DNA from: Aeromonas aquatica
GTDB taxonomy: Bacteria; Pseudomonadota; Gammaproteobacteria; Enterobacterales; Aeromonadaceae
Direction of reading: 5' to 3'
Assembly (NCBI RefSeq): GCF_000764655.1
Contig: NZ_JRGL01000007.1
Coordinates: forward strand, 62,001 to 126,000
Length of the DNA stretch: 64,000 nucleotides
The position numbers were made by a program, and so were the translations under genes. The notes under the pieces were generated by a model. That model was given only the letters and a program-made list of their open reading frames with translations, was not told the DNA's origin and ran no database searches. Shown piece by piece: positions 51,902-59,585 of this stretch (positions are counted from its first letter, which is position 1; each line of letters starts with the position of its first letter).

Positions 51902-53152
51902 ATGCAGTTAAACCCGCTGGAACGGCGAATGAGCAATATCCGGCTGGTGCCCAAAGTGGTACTGCTCATGGTGTTCAGCACACTGCTGTTGCTGGCCAAG
52001 CTCTGGTTTGATGCCAGCAATCTGGAGACCACTTTGCTGGCGGAAGGGATAGAGGCCACCAAGGCCAATGCCATCGCCGATCGCCTGCTCTGGACCGGCG
52101 TCATGGAGACGGCGCTGATGGGGGTCGTCTTCGTCGTCCTGCTGCTGACCGGCTCCCGCCTGATGGTCAAGCAGGTGCACTACCTGGTGGGGCTGCTCGA
52201 GCGCTTCGCGCGCAAGGATCTCAGCCACAGCGTGTTGCTCAAGTCCCGCGATGAATTCGGCGACATCGCCAAGGCGGTCGCCCACTCCCAGGAAAATCTC
52301 AAGCAGGTGTTCGGCACCCAGCGGGTCGCCTGCAAGGAGCTCAACGACATCGCCTCCCAGGTCACCCTGTGCATGGAGGAGGCCAACGAGGCCATCAACG
52401 AGGAATTCACCCAGATAGAGCAGCTGGCGAGTGCCATGAGCCAGATGGTCGGCGCCATTCGAGAGGTCGCCAATCATGCGGAGCAGGCCTCCCACGCCAC
52501 CGCCGACGCCAGCCAGCTTGCCCGGGAGGGCAGCCGCTGCGTGGCCGACACCGTCAGCACCATAGACACTCTGTCCGGCAACATCCAGCGCTCCTCGGAC
52601 GTGGTCAATGCGGTGGAACAAGGGGTCGATCGGATCGGCTCTGTGGTGGACACCATCCGCAGCATCTCGGAACAGACCAATCTGCTGGCGCTGAATGCCG
52701 CCATTGAGGCCGCCCGCGCCGGCGAGGCGGGCCGTGGCTTCGCCGTGGTGGCCTCGGAGGTGCGCGAGCTCGCGAACCGGGCCCAGGCCGCCACCGTCGA
52801 GATCCAGAAGATGATAGAACTGCTGCAGGGCAATGCCCGCCAGGCCGTCGATCTGATGGCCCAGAGCGTGCAGCAGGCCGACAAGGGGGTGGAGCAGGTG
52901 ACCCAGGCCGGCAATCAGCTCGCCACCATAGTGCAGCGAGTGCAGGGGGTGGCCGACATGAACCGCCAGATCGCCACCGCCTCAGAGCAGCAGAGCTCGG
53001 TCGCCGAGGAGATGAACACCAACCTGGAGCAGGTCAAACAGGTGGTGGAAGGATCCGTGGTGGTGCTGCGGGAACTGCGTGAGGCCTCCGAACTGGTGGA
53101 GCACCACAGCCAGACCCTGGACTCCCATATCCAGGCCTTCAAGCTGGCCTGA
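51902..53152 (+). CDS. Methyl-accepting chemotaxis protein lacking a sensor domain
   Basis: 416 aa. Two close membrane helices (about residues 18-32 and 56-76) enclose only about 25 periplasmic residues, so there is no classical ligand-binding domain. A HAMP-like segment follows, and then the conserved signalling tip [41 protein letters not shown] precedes the ATG. It probably senses through the membrane or an associated protein. Ends at a terminator; divergent from the K+ channel. Confidence 0.92.
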   Translation: MQLNPLERRMSNIRLVPKVVLLMVFSTLLLLAKLWFDASNLETTLLAEGIEATKANAIADRLLWTGVMETALMGVVFVVLLLTGSRLMVKQVHYLVGLLERFARKDLSHSVLLKSRDEFGDIAKAVAHSQENLKQVFGTQRVACKELNDIASQVTLCMEEANEAINEEFTQIEQLASAMSQMVGAIREVANHAEQASHATADASQLAREGSRCVADTVSTIDTLSGNIQRSSDVVNAVEQGVDRIGSVVDTIRSISEQTNLLALNAAIEAARAGEAGRGFAVVASEVRELANRAQAATVEIQKMIELLQGNARQAVDLMAQSVQQADKGVEQVTQAGNQLATIVQRVQGVADMNRQIATASEQQSSVAEEMNTNLEQVKQVVEGSVVVLRELREASELVEHHSQTLDSHIQAFKLA

Positions 53153-53174
53153 GGTCGTGATTTGAGTAAACTGG

Positions 53175-53198
53175 AGGGCCCCGCGAGGGGCCTTTCTT
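53175..53198 (+). terminator. Terminator after the chemoreceptor gene
   Basis: ggcccc-gcga-ggggcc followed by tttctta. Confidence 0.8.
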
Positions 53199-53223
53199 AT
53201 TCATGTCACGGCAAGGAGCCAGG

Positions 53224-53670
53224 ATGCAGACAGCACAACACTCTCCCCAACTGGAGATCAGCGACGACAAGGGGCGGCTCGACGTGTCGCTGATCCACCA
53301 GTTCCTGTCCGAGGAGGCCTACTGGTGCCTCGGTATCCCGCGCTCGACCCTGCAGCGCGCCATCAACCACTCCCTCTGCTTCGGCGGTTATCTGGCGGGC
53401 CAGCAGGTCGCCTTCGCCCGGGTCATCACCGACAAGGCCACCTTCGGCTACCTGGCTGATGTGTTCGTGCTGCCCGCCCATCGTGGCCAGGGCCACAGCA
53501 AGGCGCTGATCGCCGCCATCCTGGCCCACCCCGATCTGCAGGGGCTGCGTCGCCTCTCCCTGGCTACCTCGGATGCCCAGGGCCTCTACGCCGGCTTTGG
53601 CTTCACACCACCGGCCAGTCCCGCCAGCCTGATGGAGAAATACGATCCCGAGATCTATCGGCGCACTTAA
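53224..53670 (+). CDS. GNAT-family N-acetyltransferase
   Basis: 148 aa. The GNAT acetyl-CoA motif A appears as LADVFVLPAHRGQGHSKALI, and the C-terminus ends with LYAGFGFTPP, a common GNAT motif B form. Substrate unknown. The start is chosen for AAGGAG eight bases upstream; an ATG seven codons earlier has none. Confidence 0.88.
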   Translation: MQTAQHSPQLEISDDKGRLDVSLIHQFLSEEAYWCLGIPRSTLQRAINHSLCFGGYLAGQQVAFARVITDKATFGYLADVFVLPAHRGQGHSKALIAAILAHPDLQGLRRLSLATSDAQGLYAGFGFTPPASPASLMEKYDPEIYRRT

Positions 53671-53813
53671 GCCCTTGCCGCCCCGAGCGACCATTTTCCT
53701 TGTCGGATCATGGTTCTTTTCCTCGACCTGTGACGAGGCGGGGCGGCAGTGATAGATTGGCTGCCGATATTTCTACTCAATGTGCAGATCCGTTAATCAC
53801 AAGGACGGCAACC

Positions 53814-56699
53814 GTGGCCCAGCATCCCTCTTCTCTCTCGTCTGTTTCCCCCGCTCTTCCTCCCTTGTTGCAAGATCAGGCCCGGCGCCAGTGGCAACGG
53901 CTGCTCGCCTTGGCCCCCGACTATGGGGATCTGCCCCTGGAACAGCAGCAAACACTGCTCACCCTGTTCGGCCTCTCCGACTTCGTCTCAGATTCCCTCA
54001 TCAAGCAGCCTGAACTGCTGTGGCAGACCCTGGCGTCGGGGGATCTCGCACGGCAAGCGCGCTGGCCCGCCTATGAGCCGGATCTCGCGACACTGCTCGC
54101 CGGGGTGAACGACGAGGAGACGCTCAAGTGCGCCCTGCGTCAATTCAGACGCAGCCGCATGCTGGTGATCGCCTGGCGCGAGCTGCTGGGTCATGCCGAG
54201 GTCGAAGAGAGCTTTATCCATCTCACCAAGCTCGCGGATGCGCTGATCTGCGGCGCCCGCGACTGGCTCTATGCCAAACAGTGCGGCGAACTCGGCACCC
54301 CGGTGGATGGCAACGGGGATCCCCAGCCGCTGCTGATCCTCGGCATGGGCAAGCTCGGCGGCGGCGAGCTGAACTTCAGCTCCGACATCGACCTCATCTT
54401 CACCTTCCCGGAGAACGGCTACACCGTCGGCGGACGGCGGGAGCTGGCCAACCAGCAGTTCTTCATCAAGCTCGGCCAGCGGCTGATCAATGCCCTGCAC
54501 CAGCCGACCCAGGATGGTCAGGTGTTTCGGGTCGACATGCGGCTGCGCCCCTTCGGCGAGGCGGGCCCGCTCGCGATCTCGTTTGCCGCCATGGAGGATT
54601 ACTACCAGCACCACGGCCGCAACTGGGAGCGCTACGCCATGGTCAAGGCGCGGGTGCTGGGCGCCCAGTGTGAACACGCCCAGGCCCTCACCGAGCTGCT
54701 GCGCCCCTTCGTGTTCCGCCGTTATATCGACTTCGGGGTCATCGACGGCTTGCGCCAGATGAAGGCGATGATCGCCGCCGAGGTGCGCCGCAAGGGGCTG
54801 GAGGGCAACATCAAGCTCGGTGCCGGCGGCATTCGCGAGGTGGAGTTCATCGCCCAGGCGTTGCAGCTCATCCGCGGCGGCCGCGAGCCCGCCCTGCGGG
54901 TGCGCCACCTGCCCGAGGCGCTGGCGGCCATCGACGCCTGTGGTGCCCTCGACGGTGAACGCTGCGCGCGGCTGCTCGGTGCCTACCGCTTCCTGCGTCG
55001 GGTCGAGAACATACTGCAGGAGATAGGGGATCAGCAGACCCAGACCCTGCCCATAGAGCCGCGGGATCGCCAGCGGCTGACAGCCTCCCTCGGCTTTGAA
55101 GACTGGGGTGCCTTTATGGCCCATCTCGACGAGGAGATGTCCGCCGTCCATCAGGAGTTCGTCGCCGTGGTGGGGGAAGAGAAGGAAGTGCCCTCCCATC
55201 TGGATCAGCTCTGGCTCGATCTGTGGCGCACCGAACTCGACGCCGCCGAGCTGGAGAAGCTGCTAGGGGCGCAGGGGGTGAATGATGCGGTCCCGCTGTG
55301 CGCCGCCCTGCTGCGCTTCAAGGAGGAGTACCGGCGTCGCCAGGTCGGCCCCCAGGGACGCGTCGCCCTGGACGCCCTGATGCCAGAGCTACTGCGGCTG
55401 GTGGTGGCCAGCGAGCAACCGGCACGGCTGTTCGAGCGGGTCTGCACCCTGCTGACCCGCATCTTCACCCGCAGCGCCTATCTGCAACTGCTGGCGGAAA
55501 ACCCCGCCGCCCTGCGCCAGCTGGTGCGACTGTGCGATGCCAGCCACCTGGTGAGCGAGCAGCTCGCCCGCTACCCCATCTTGCTGGACGAGCTGCTGGA
55601 TCCCCAGCACCTCTACCACCCGACCCCGCTGGATCAGTACAAACCCCAGCTGCGCCAGTTCCTGCTGCGCATCCCCGAGGAGGACGTGGAGCAGCAGATG
55701 GAGGCGCTGCGCCAGTTCAAGCAGGTGCAGCTCTTGCGCATCGTCGCCGCCGACATCGCCGGTGCCCTGCCGCTGATGAAGGTGAGCGACCACCTCACCT
55801 GGCTGGCGGAGGCCATCACAGAGGAGGTGGTCAACCAGGCCTGGGCCCAGATGAGCGAGCGCTACGGGGTGCCCCCCGAGGTGACCCTGAGCGGCCGGCG
55901 CGGCTTCGCCGTGGTGGCCTATGGCAAGCTCGGCGGCATCGAGCTCGGCTACGGCTCGGATCTCGATCTGGTGTTCCTGCACGGCGGGGATCCCAACAGC
56001 TATACCGATGGCCGCAAGCCCATCGACAGCCGCCAGTTCTACCTGCGCCTGGCCCAGCGCATACTGCACCTGTTCAGCACCCGCACTCCGTCCGGGATCC
56101 TCTACGAGATCGACATGCGGCTGCGCCCCAGTGGCGACGCCGGCCTGCTGGTCTCCTCCCTCTCCGCCTACGAGCAATACCAGCAGAACGACGCTTGGAC
56201 CTGGGAGCATCAGGCGCTGGTGCGGGCCCGTCCCATCTACGGCGATGACGCCATCCAGGCCGCCTTTGCCGAGGTGAGGCGCGCCGTGCTCGCCAGGGAG
56301 CGCAACCTGCCCACCCTGGCCCGCGAGGTGCGCGAGATGCGCCACAAGATGCGGGATCACCTGCTCAAAGCGGGCGAGGGGGAGTTCGATCTCAAGCAGT
56401 CCCCCGGCGGCATGGTGGACATCGAGTTCATCGCCCAGTACCTGGTGCTGGCCCACGCCAATGGCGAACCGGACGCCCTCACCCGCTGGTCCGATAACGT
56501 GCGCATCTTCGATGAGTGCGTACTGGCGGGGGTACTCAGCCTGGAGCAGGCGGAAAACCTGAAGCAGGCCTATCTGGAGATCCGCAACCTGGGCCATCGC
56601 CTCAACCTATCGGAGATCTCCCGCAAGGTGAGAGACGATCAACTGCTGGTCGAGCGGGGCCATGTGCTGGCAGTCTGGCGACAGCAGCTCGGGGAATAA
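53814..56699 (+). CDS. glnE: Glutamine synthetase adenylyltransferase/deadenylase GlnE
   Basis: Bifunctional enzyme that adds and removes AMP on glutamine synthetase under PII control. 961 aa with two nucleotidyltransferase domains: GMGKLGGGELNFSSDIDLIF in the N-terminal half and AYGKLGGIELGYGSDLDLVFL in the C-terminal half, each followed by a helical domain. The start is GTG with AAGGA eight bases upstream. The open frame extends further upstream without homology. Confidence 0.96.
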   Translation: MAQHPSSLSSVSPALPPLLQDQARRQWQRLLALAPDYGDLPLEQQQTLLTLFGLSDFVSDSLIKQPELLWQTLASGDLARQARWPAYEPDLATLLAGVNDEETLKCALRQFRRSRMLVIAWRELLGHAEVEESFIHLTKLADALICGARDWLYAKQCGELGTPVDGNGDPQPLLILGMGKLGGGELNFSSDIDLIFTFPENGYTVGGRRELANQQFFIKLGQRLINALHQPTQDGQVFRVDMRLRPFGEAGPLAISFAAMEDYYQHHGRNWERYAMVKARVLGAQCEHAQALTELLRPFVFRRYIDFGVIDGLRQMKAMIAAEVRRKGLEGNIKLGAGGIREVEFIAQALQLIRGGREPALRVRHLPEALAAIDACGALDGERCARLLGAYRFLRRVENILQEIGDQQTQTLPIEPRDRQRLTASLGFEDWGAFMAHLDEEMSAVHQEFVAVVGEEKEVPSHLDQLWLDLWRTELDAAELEKLLGAQGVNDAVPLCAALLRFKEEYRRRQVGPQGRVALDALMPELLRLVVASEQPARLFERVCTLLTRIFTRSAYLQLLAENPAALRQLVRLCDASHLVSEQLARYPILLDELLDPQHLYHPTPLDQYKPQLRQFLLRIPEEDVEQQMEALRQFKQVQLLRIVAADIAGALPLMKVSDHLTWLAEAITEEVVNQAWAQMSERYGVPPEVTLSGRRGFAVVAYGKLGGIELGYGSDLDLVFLHGGDPNSYTDGRKPIDSRQFYLRLAQRILHLFSTRTPSGILYEIDMRLRPSGDAGLLVSSLSAYEQYQQNDAWTWEHQALVRARPIYGDDAIQAAFAEVRRAVLARERNLPTLAREVREMRHKMRDHLLKAGEGEFDLKQSPGGMVDIEFIAQYLVLAHANGEPDALTRWSDNVRIFDECVLAGVLSLEQAENLKQAYLEIRNLGHRLNLSEISRKVRDDQLLVERGHVLAVWRQQLGE

Positions 56700-56719
56700 G
56701 TCACTGGGGAAGTTAAAGA

Positions 56720-56746
56720 GAAGGGGCGCCGCGGCGCCCCTTCTTC
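56720..56746 (+). terminator. Terminator after glnE
   Basis: gaaggggcgcc / ggcgccccttc, 2-nt loop, then ttcaat. It marks the border between the GC-rich core and the AT-rich nuclease locus. Confidence 0.85.
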
Positions 56747-56961
56747 AATACTGAACTATCCCCTAACACCTTTCTATATATCTAACATGTTCCTCAATAG
56801 TGGTGAGCTGGATCTTGTTTCCAACATTCATACCTTGGCTTCCTATGGAACTTTGCTGAGTATTGAGTCGAGATGAAGATCTCCCATGTTTATCGGGGAG
56901 CCACAGAAAAACAGTTACGAATAACAGTACCCACACTGAACAGCTATGTAGAGAGACAGAT

Positions 56962-58056
56962 ATGGACTTTTCAGAACAACTTCAGAGCCTCGCCAAAAAA
57001 ATCAGCCAGCAGTCTTCCATGATCGCCACCGAAGAGGCGACAAAAAATGCATTCGTCATGCCATTTCTCAGCCGCGTGCTCGGTTATGACGTTTTTGACC
57101 CGACAGAAGTGATCCCAGAGTTTACTGCTGACACGGGTATAAAAAAGGGAGAGAAAGTTGACTATGCCATTCTGAAGGATGGGCAGGTTCAAATTCTGGT
57201 TGAATGTAAAAAATACAGTGAAAAGCTATCAATGAAGCACTCTGGTCAGCTTTTCCGATATTTTTCGGTCACCAATGCACGGATTGGTATATTGACCAAC
57301 GGTGCTCAATATGAGTTTTATACCGATCTCGACGCTCCCAACAAAATGGACGAAAAACCATTTCTCACTCTGGACTTGGAAGATATTGATGAGCATGTGG
57401 TGCCAGAGGTTCTCAAGCTAACAAAGACAGCCTTTGACGTCGAGTCAGTGGTCGATGCGGCAGGTGAATTAAAATATCTGAGCCAAATTAAAAAGCTATT
57501 AGCTGAACAATTTAACTCACCAGAGGAAGATTTTGTAAGGTTCTTCGCGTCCCGGATATATGATGGTGTGCTTACCGCAAAAGTGAAGCAATCCTTTACG
57601 GATATAACTAGAAAGGCTCTTATTCAATTCCTTAACGACAGTATCAATGCCAGGCTGAAATCGGCCATTGGTAGCAGCGTTAGTGCTTCGGCGGTTCAGC
57701 ATATGGCCGACAACATTCCGCAAAATGATGATTCCGAGTCAACCAATGACAATACTGAAAAGTCAAAGGTGGATACAAGCATTGAAGAGATAGACGGTTT
57801 CAATGTCGTAAAAGCCATTCTAAGACAACAATTTGATGTTACCAGAATTGCGGCGAGAGACACTCAGAGCTATTTCGGCATTCTGCTTGATGACAATAAC
57901 CGTAAACCACTGTGTAGGCTGCATTTCAACTCTAAGCAGAAATATATTGGGTTGTTTGATACCGATAAAAAAGAGACTAGGCATCCCATCGGTTCAATCG
58001 ATGAAATCTTTACCTTTGCGGATCGGCTACTGACGGCCACAGCTGTCTACGAATGA
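56962..58056 (+). CDS. Lone type I restriction HsdR-N-like PD-(D/E)XK nuclease
   Basis: 364 aa. The N-terminal ~180 residues match the HsdR N-terminal nuclease fold: EEATKNAFVMPFLSRVLGYDVF, then VDYAIL with D67 and VECKK with E81 and K83 as the D...ExK core. The middle is helical with an Asp/Asn-rich linker; the C-terminal ~90 residues form a separate beta-rich domain (SYFGILLDDNN...LCRLHFN). No helicase, HsdM or HsdS is nearby. The gene and its leader are clearly AT-rich with different codon use from both neighbours, pointing to horizontal gain. Possible defence or DNA-repair role. Confidence 0.8.
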   Translation: MDFSEQLQSLAKKISQQSSMIATEEATKNAFVMPFLSRVLGYDVFDPTEVIPEFTADTGIKKGEKVDYAILKDGQVQILVECKKYSEKLSMKHSGQLFRYFSVTNARIGILTNGAQYEFYTDLDAPNKMDEKPFLTLDLEDIDEHVVPEVLKLTKTAFDVESVVDAAGELKYLSQIKKLLAEQFNSPEEDFVRFFASRIYDGVLTAKVKQSFTDITRKALIQFLNDSINARLKSAIGSSVSASAVQHMADNIPQNDDSESTNDNTEKSKVDTSIEEIDGFNVVKAILRQQFDVTRIAARDTQSYFGILLDDNNRKPLCRLHFNSKQKYIGLFDTDKKETRHPIGSIDEIFTFADRLLTATAVYE

Positions 58057-58064
58057 TTCAGATC

Positions 58065-58095
58065 TGGGGAGGGCTAGCCCTCCCCAATATTTTTA
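58065..58095. terminator. Bidirectional terminator between the nuclease and SDR genes
   Basis: tggggagggc / gccctcccca with a 2-nt loop followed by atattttta. It lies 8 bp after the nuclease stop and overlaps the SDR stop. Confidence 0.9.
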
Positions 58096-58827
58096 TCGTC
58101 CGCCGGCCACGTCGATAAAGGTGCCGGTGGCGTAGGAGGCTTCGTCGGACAGCAGCCAGGCGATGGCGGCAGCGACTTCCTCCGGTTGGCCACCCCGTAG
58201 CAGCGGAATATTTCCCTTCACCCGCTCCACCCGGCCGGGTTCACCGCCATCGGCGTGCATCTCGGTATGGATGAAGCCGGGGCGCACCCCGTTGACCCGG
58301 ATCCCCTGGGCCGCCACCTCCAGGGACAGGCCCCTGGTCAGCACATCGATGGCCCCCTTGGAGGCGGCGTAGTCCACGTACTCCCCCGCCGAACCGAGCC
58401 GGGCGGCGGCGGAGGAGACGTTGACGATGGCGCAACCCGGCACCATGCGGCGCACCGCCTCGCGGCAGCAGAGGAAACAGCTGGTCACATTGGTGGTCAG
58501 GGTCTTGTTGATCCGCTCGGCGCTCATCTCCAGCACTCTCATCTGGGGCTGCAAGATGCCGGCGTTGTTCACCAGATGGGTGATGGGCCCGAGCCGGGCG
58601 TCCATCTCGTCGAACAATCGCACCACCTCGGCCTCGACGCTGACATCGGCCTGCACCGCGATACAGGAGACAGCGAAACCCTCGCGGATCTCGGCCACCA
58701 GCGCCTCGGCTGACCCCTTGTCCTGGCGATAGTTGATGCAGAGCCGGTAGCCCTGCCTCGCCAGATGGCGAGCGGTCGCCGCCCCTATCCCTCTGCCACC
58801 CCCGGTGATCAGTGCAATCCTGTTCAT
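58093..58827 (-). CDS. ygfF: Short-chain dehydrogenase YgfF-like
   Basis: 244-aa NAD(P)-dependent SDR. Cofactor loop TGGGRGIG, NNAG, catalytic Ser in VNVSSAAARLGS and YxxxK in YVDYAASKGA. The long identical-looking blocks GEYVDYAASKGAIDVLT and SLEVAAQGIRVNGVRPGFIHTEMHA point to E. coli YgfF specifically. Substrate unknown. GGAGGCGTG precedes the ATG; a 40-codon upstream extension is not supported. Confidence 0.88.
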   Translation of the reverse strand: MNRIALITGGGRGIGAATARHLARQGYRLCINYRQDKGSAEALVAEIREGFAVSCIAVQADVSVEAEVVRLFDEMDARLGPITHLVNNAGILQPQMRVLEMSAERINKTLTTNVTSCFLCCREAVRRMVPGCAIVNVSSAAARLGSAGEYVDYAASKGAIDVLTRGLSLEVAAQGIRVNGVRPGFIHTEMHADGGEPGRVERVKGNIPLLRGGQPEEVAAAIAWLLSDEASYATGTFIDVAGGR

Positions 58828-59024
58828 CACGCCTCCTTGTTCAGCACCCTTGCTGGCTCTCGATACTACCCCATGATCGGCCAACTGCAACGGCGGCCAT
58901 GGTCTGTATTCCTTGTCGTGAGGCGCCCCAACAGGTGCATTTTTCATGAACGCGAGCGGTCATCACACCGGTCTTGTTGAATGAGCGTCGTCGGCGCGAC
59001 CCGGAATGATCCAGTTGCACCAGC

Positions 59025-59043
59025 CGGATCGTAATAGGATCCG
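59025..59043. promoter_or_regulatory. Inverted repeat upstream of the small Cys-rich gene
   Basis: cggatc-gtaatag-gatccg, 6-bp arms and 7-nt spacer, operator-like. About 50 bp further a 10-bp perfect palindrome atgacgtcat (59094-59103) follows. Either could bind a regulator. Confidence 0.4.
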
Positions 59044-59108
59044 TGAGTCACCGCCTCCCCGAGAGCAGTGCCGGAGGTCAGCTTCTCACCAAGATGACGT
59101 CATGCGGA

Positions 59109-59132
59109 CACCCGACCAAGATTGGCCGGGTG
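59109..59132 (+). other. 5'-UTR hairpin before the small Cys-rich gene
   Basis: cacccgaccaa / ttggccgggtg form an 11-bp stem with one A-C mismatch and a 2-nt loop, ending 12 nt before the AAGGAG Shine-Dalgarno. It could protect the mRNA or modulate initiation. Confidence 0.55.
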
Positions 59133-59155
59133 CCGAAATGTCCAAGGAGTAGAAG

Positions 59156-59383
59156 ATGCACGCAATCCGCAACACCCTCAACCGTCTGGCCGTCGCCGCT
59201 CTGGCGATGGCGGCTGTCTCCCTCTCCGGCGCAGTCATGGCCGCCAACACGGGGCAGCATGGCGAGGATCAGGTTCAGTGTATGGCGGCGAACAGCTGCA
59301 CGGGTCAGTCCGTCTGCAAGGATCAGAGCACCCGCAGCATGACCCGGGAAGAGTGCAACGCCAAGGGTGGCAAGGTTCGCTAA
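59156..59383 (+). CDS. Small secreted Cys-rich protein (bufferin-like?)
   Basis: 75 aa. A clear signal peptide (VAALAMAAVSLSGAVMAA) with AxA-type cleavage gives a mature chain of about 45 residues. It carries four Cys in VQCMAANSCTGQSVC...MTREECNAKGG. The CxxxxSCxGxSxC ... ECxAKGG pattern recalls BufA-type metallophore precursors, but only one motif unit is present and no BufB/BufC gene is adjacent, so the link is weak. AAGGAG precedes the ATG; flanked by a UTR hairpin and a strong terminator. Confidence 0.78.
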   Translation: MHAIRNTLNRLAVAALAMAAVSLSGAVMAANTGQHGEDQVQCMAANSCTGQSVCKDQSTRSMTREECNAKGGKVR

Positions 59384-59405
59384 GAGGGCGACGCCACACT
59401 TGCAT

Positions 59406-59441
59406 GGCCGGTGCCTGACAAGGCAACCGGCCTGTTTTTTT
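59406..59441 (+). terminator. Terminator after the small Cys-rich gene
   Basis: ggccggtgcct / aggcaaccggcc stem (one bulge) followed by seven T residues. Confidence 0.92.
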
Positions 59442-59536
59442 GGGCTCTTTTCCGCCGATGCCTGGCTGCGTAATCGCCTTTGACGGCAATCTCCGCTCGA
59501 GGTTGCAAGGACCGGATCACCGCCTGACGGATAAAC

Positions 59537-59561
59537 AAAACGGGCCCGATGGGCCCGTTGT
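59537..59561 (-). terminator. Terminator downstream of asmA
   Basis: aacgggccc-gat-gggcccgtt, T-run on the minus strand. Confidence 0.9.
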
Positions 59562-59585
59562 CATGACGATCACAGCTGACGACGT

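Noticed and set aside
56962-58056. Complete type I restriction-modification system
   Set aside because: Only an HsdR-N-like nuclease domain is present; no helicase domain, HsdM or HsdS in the window.
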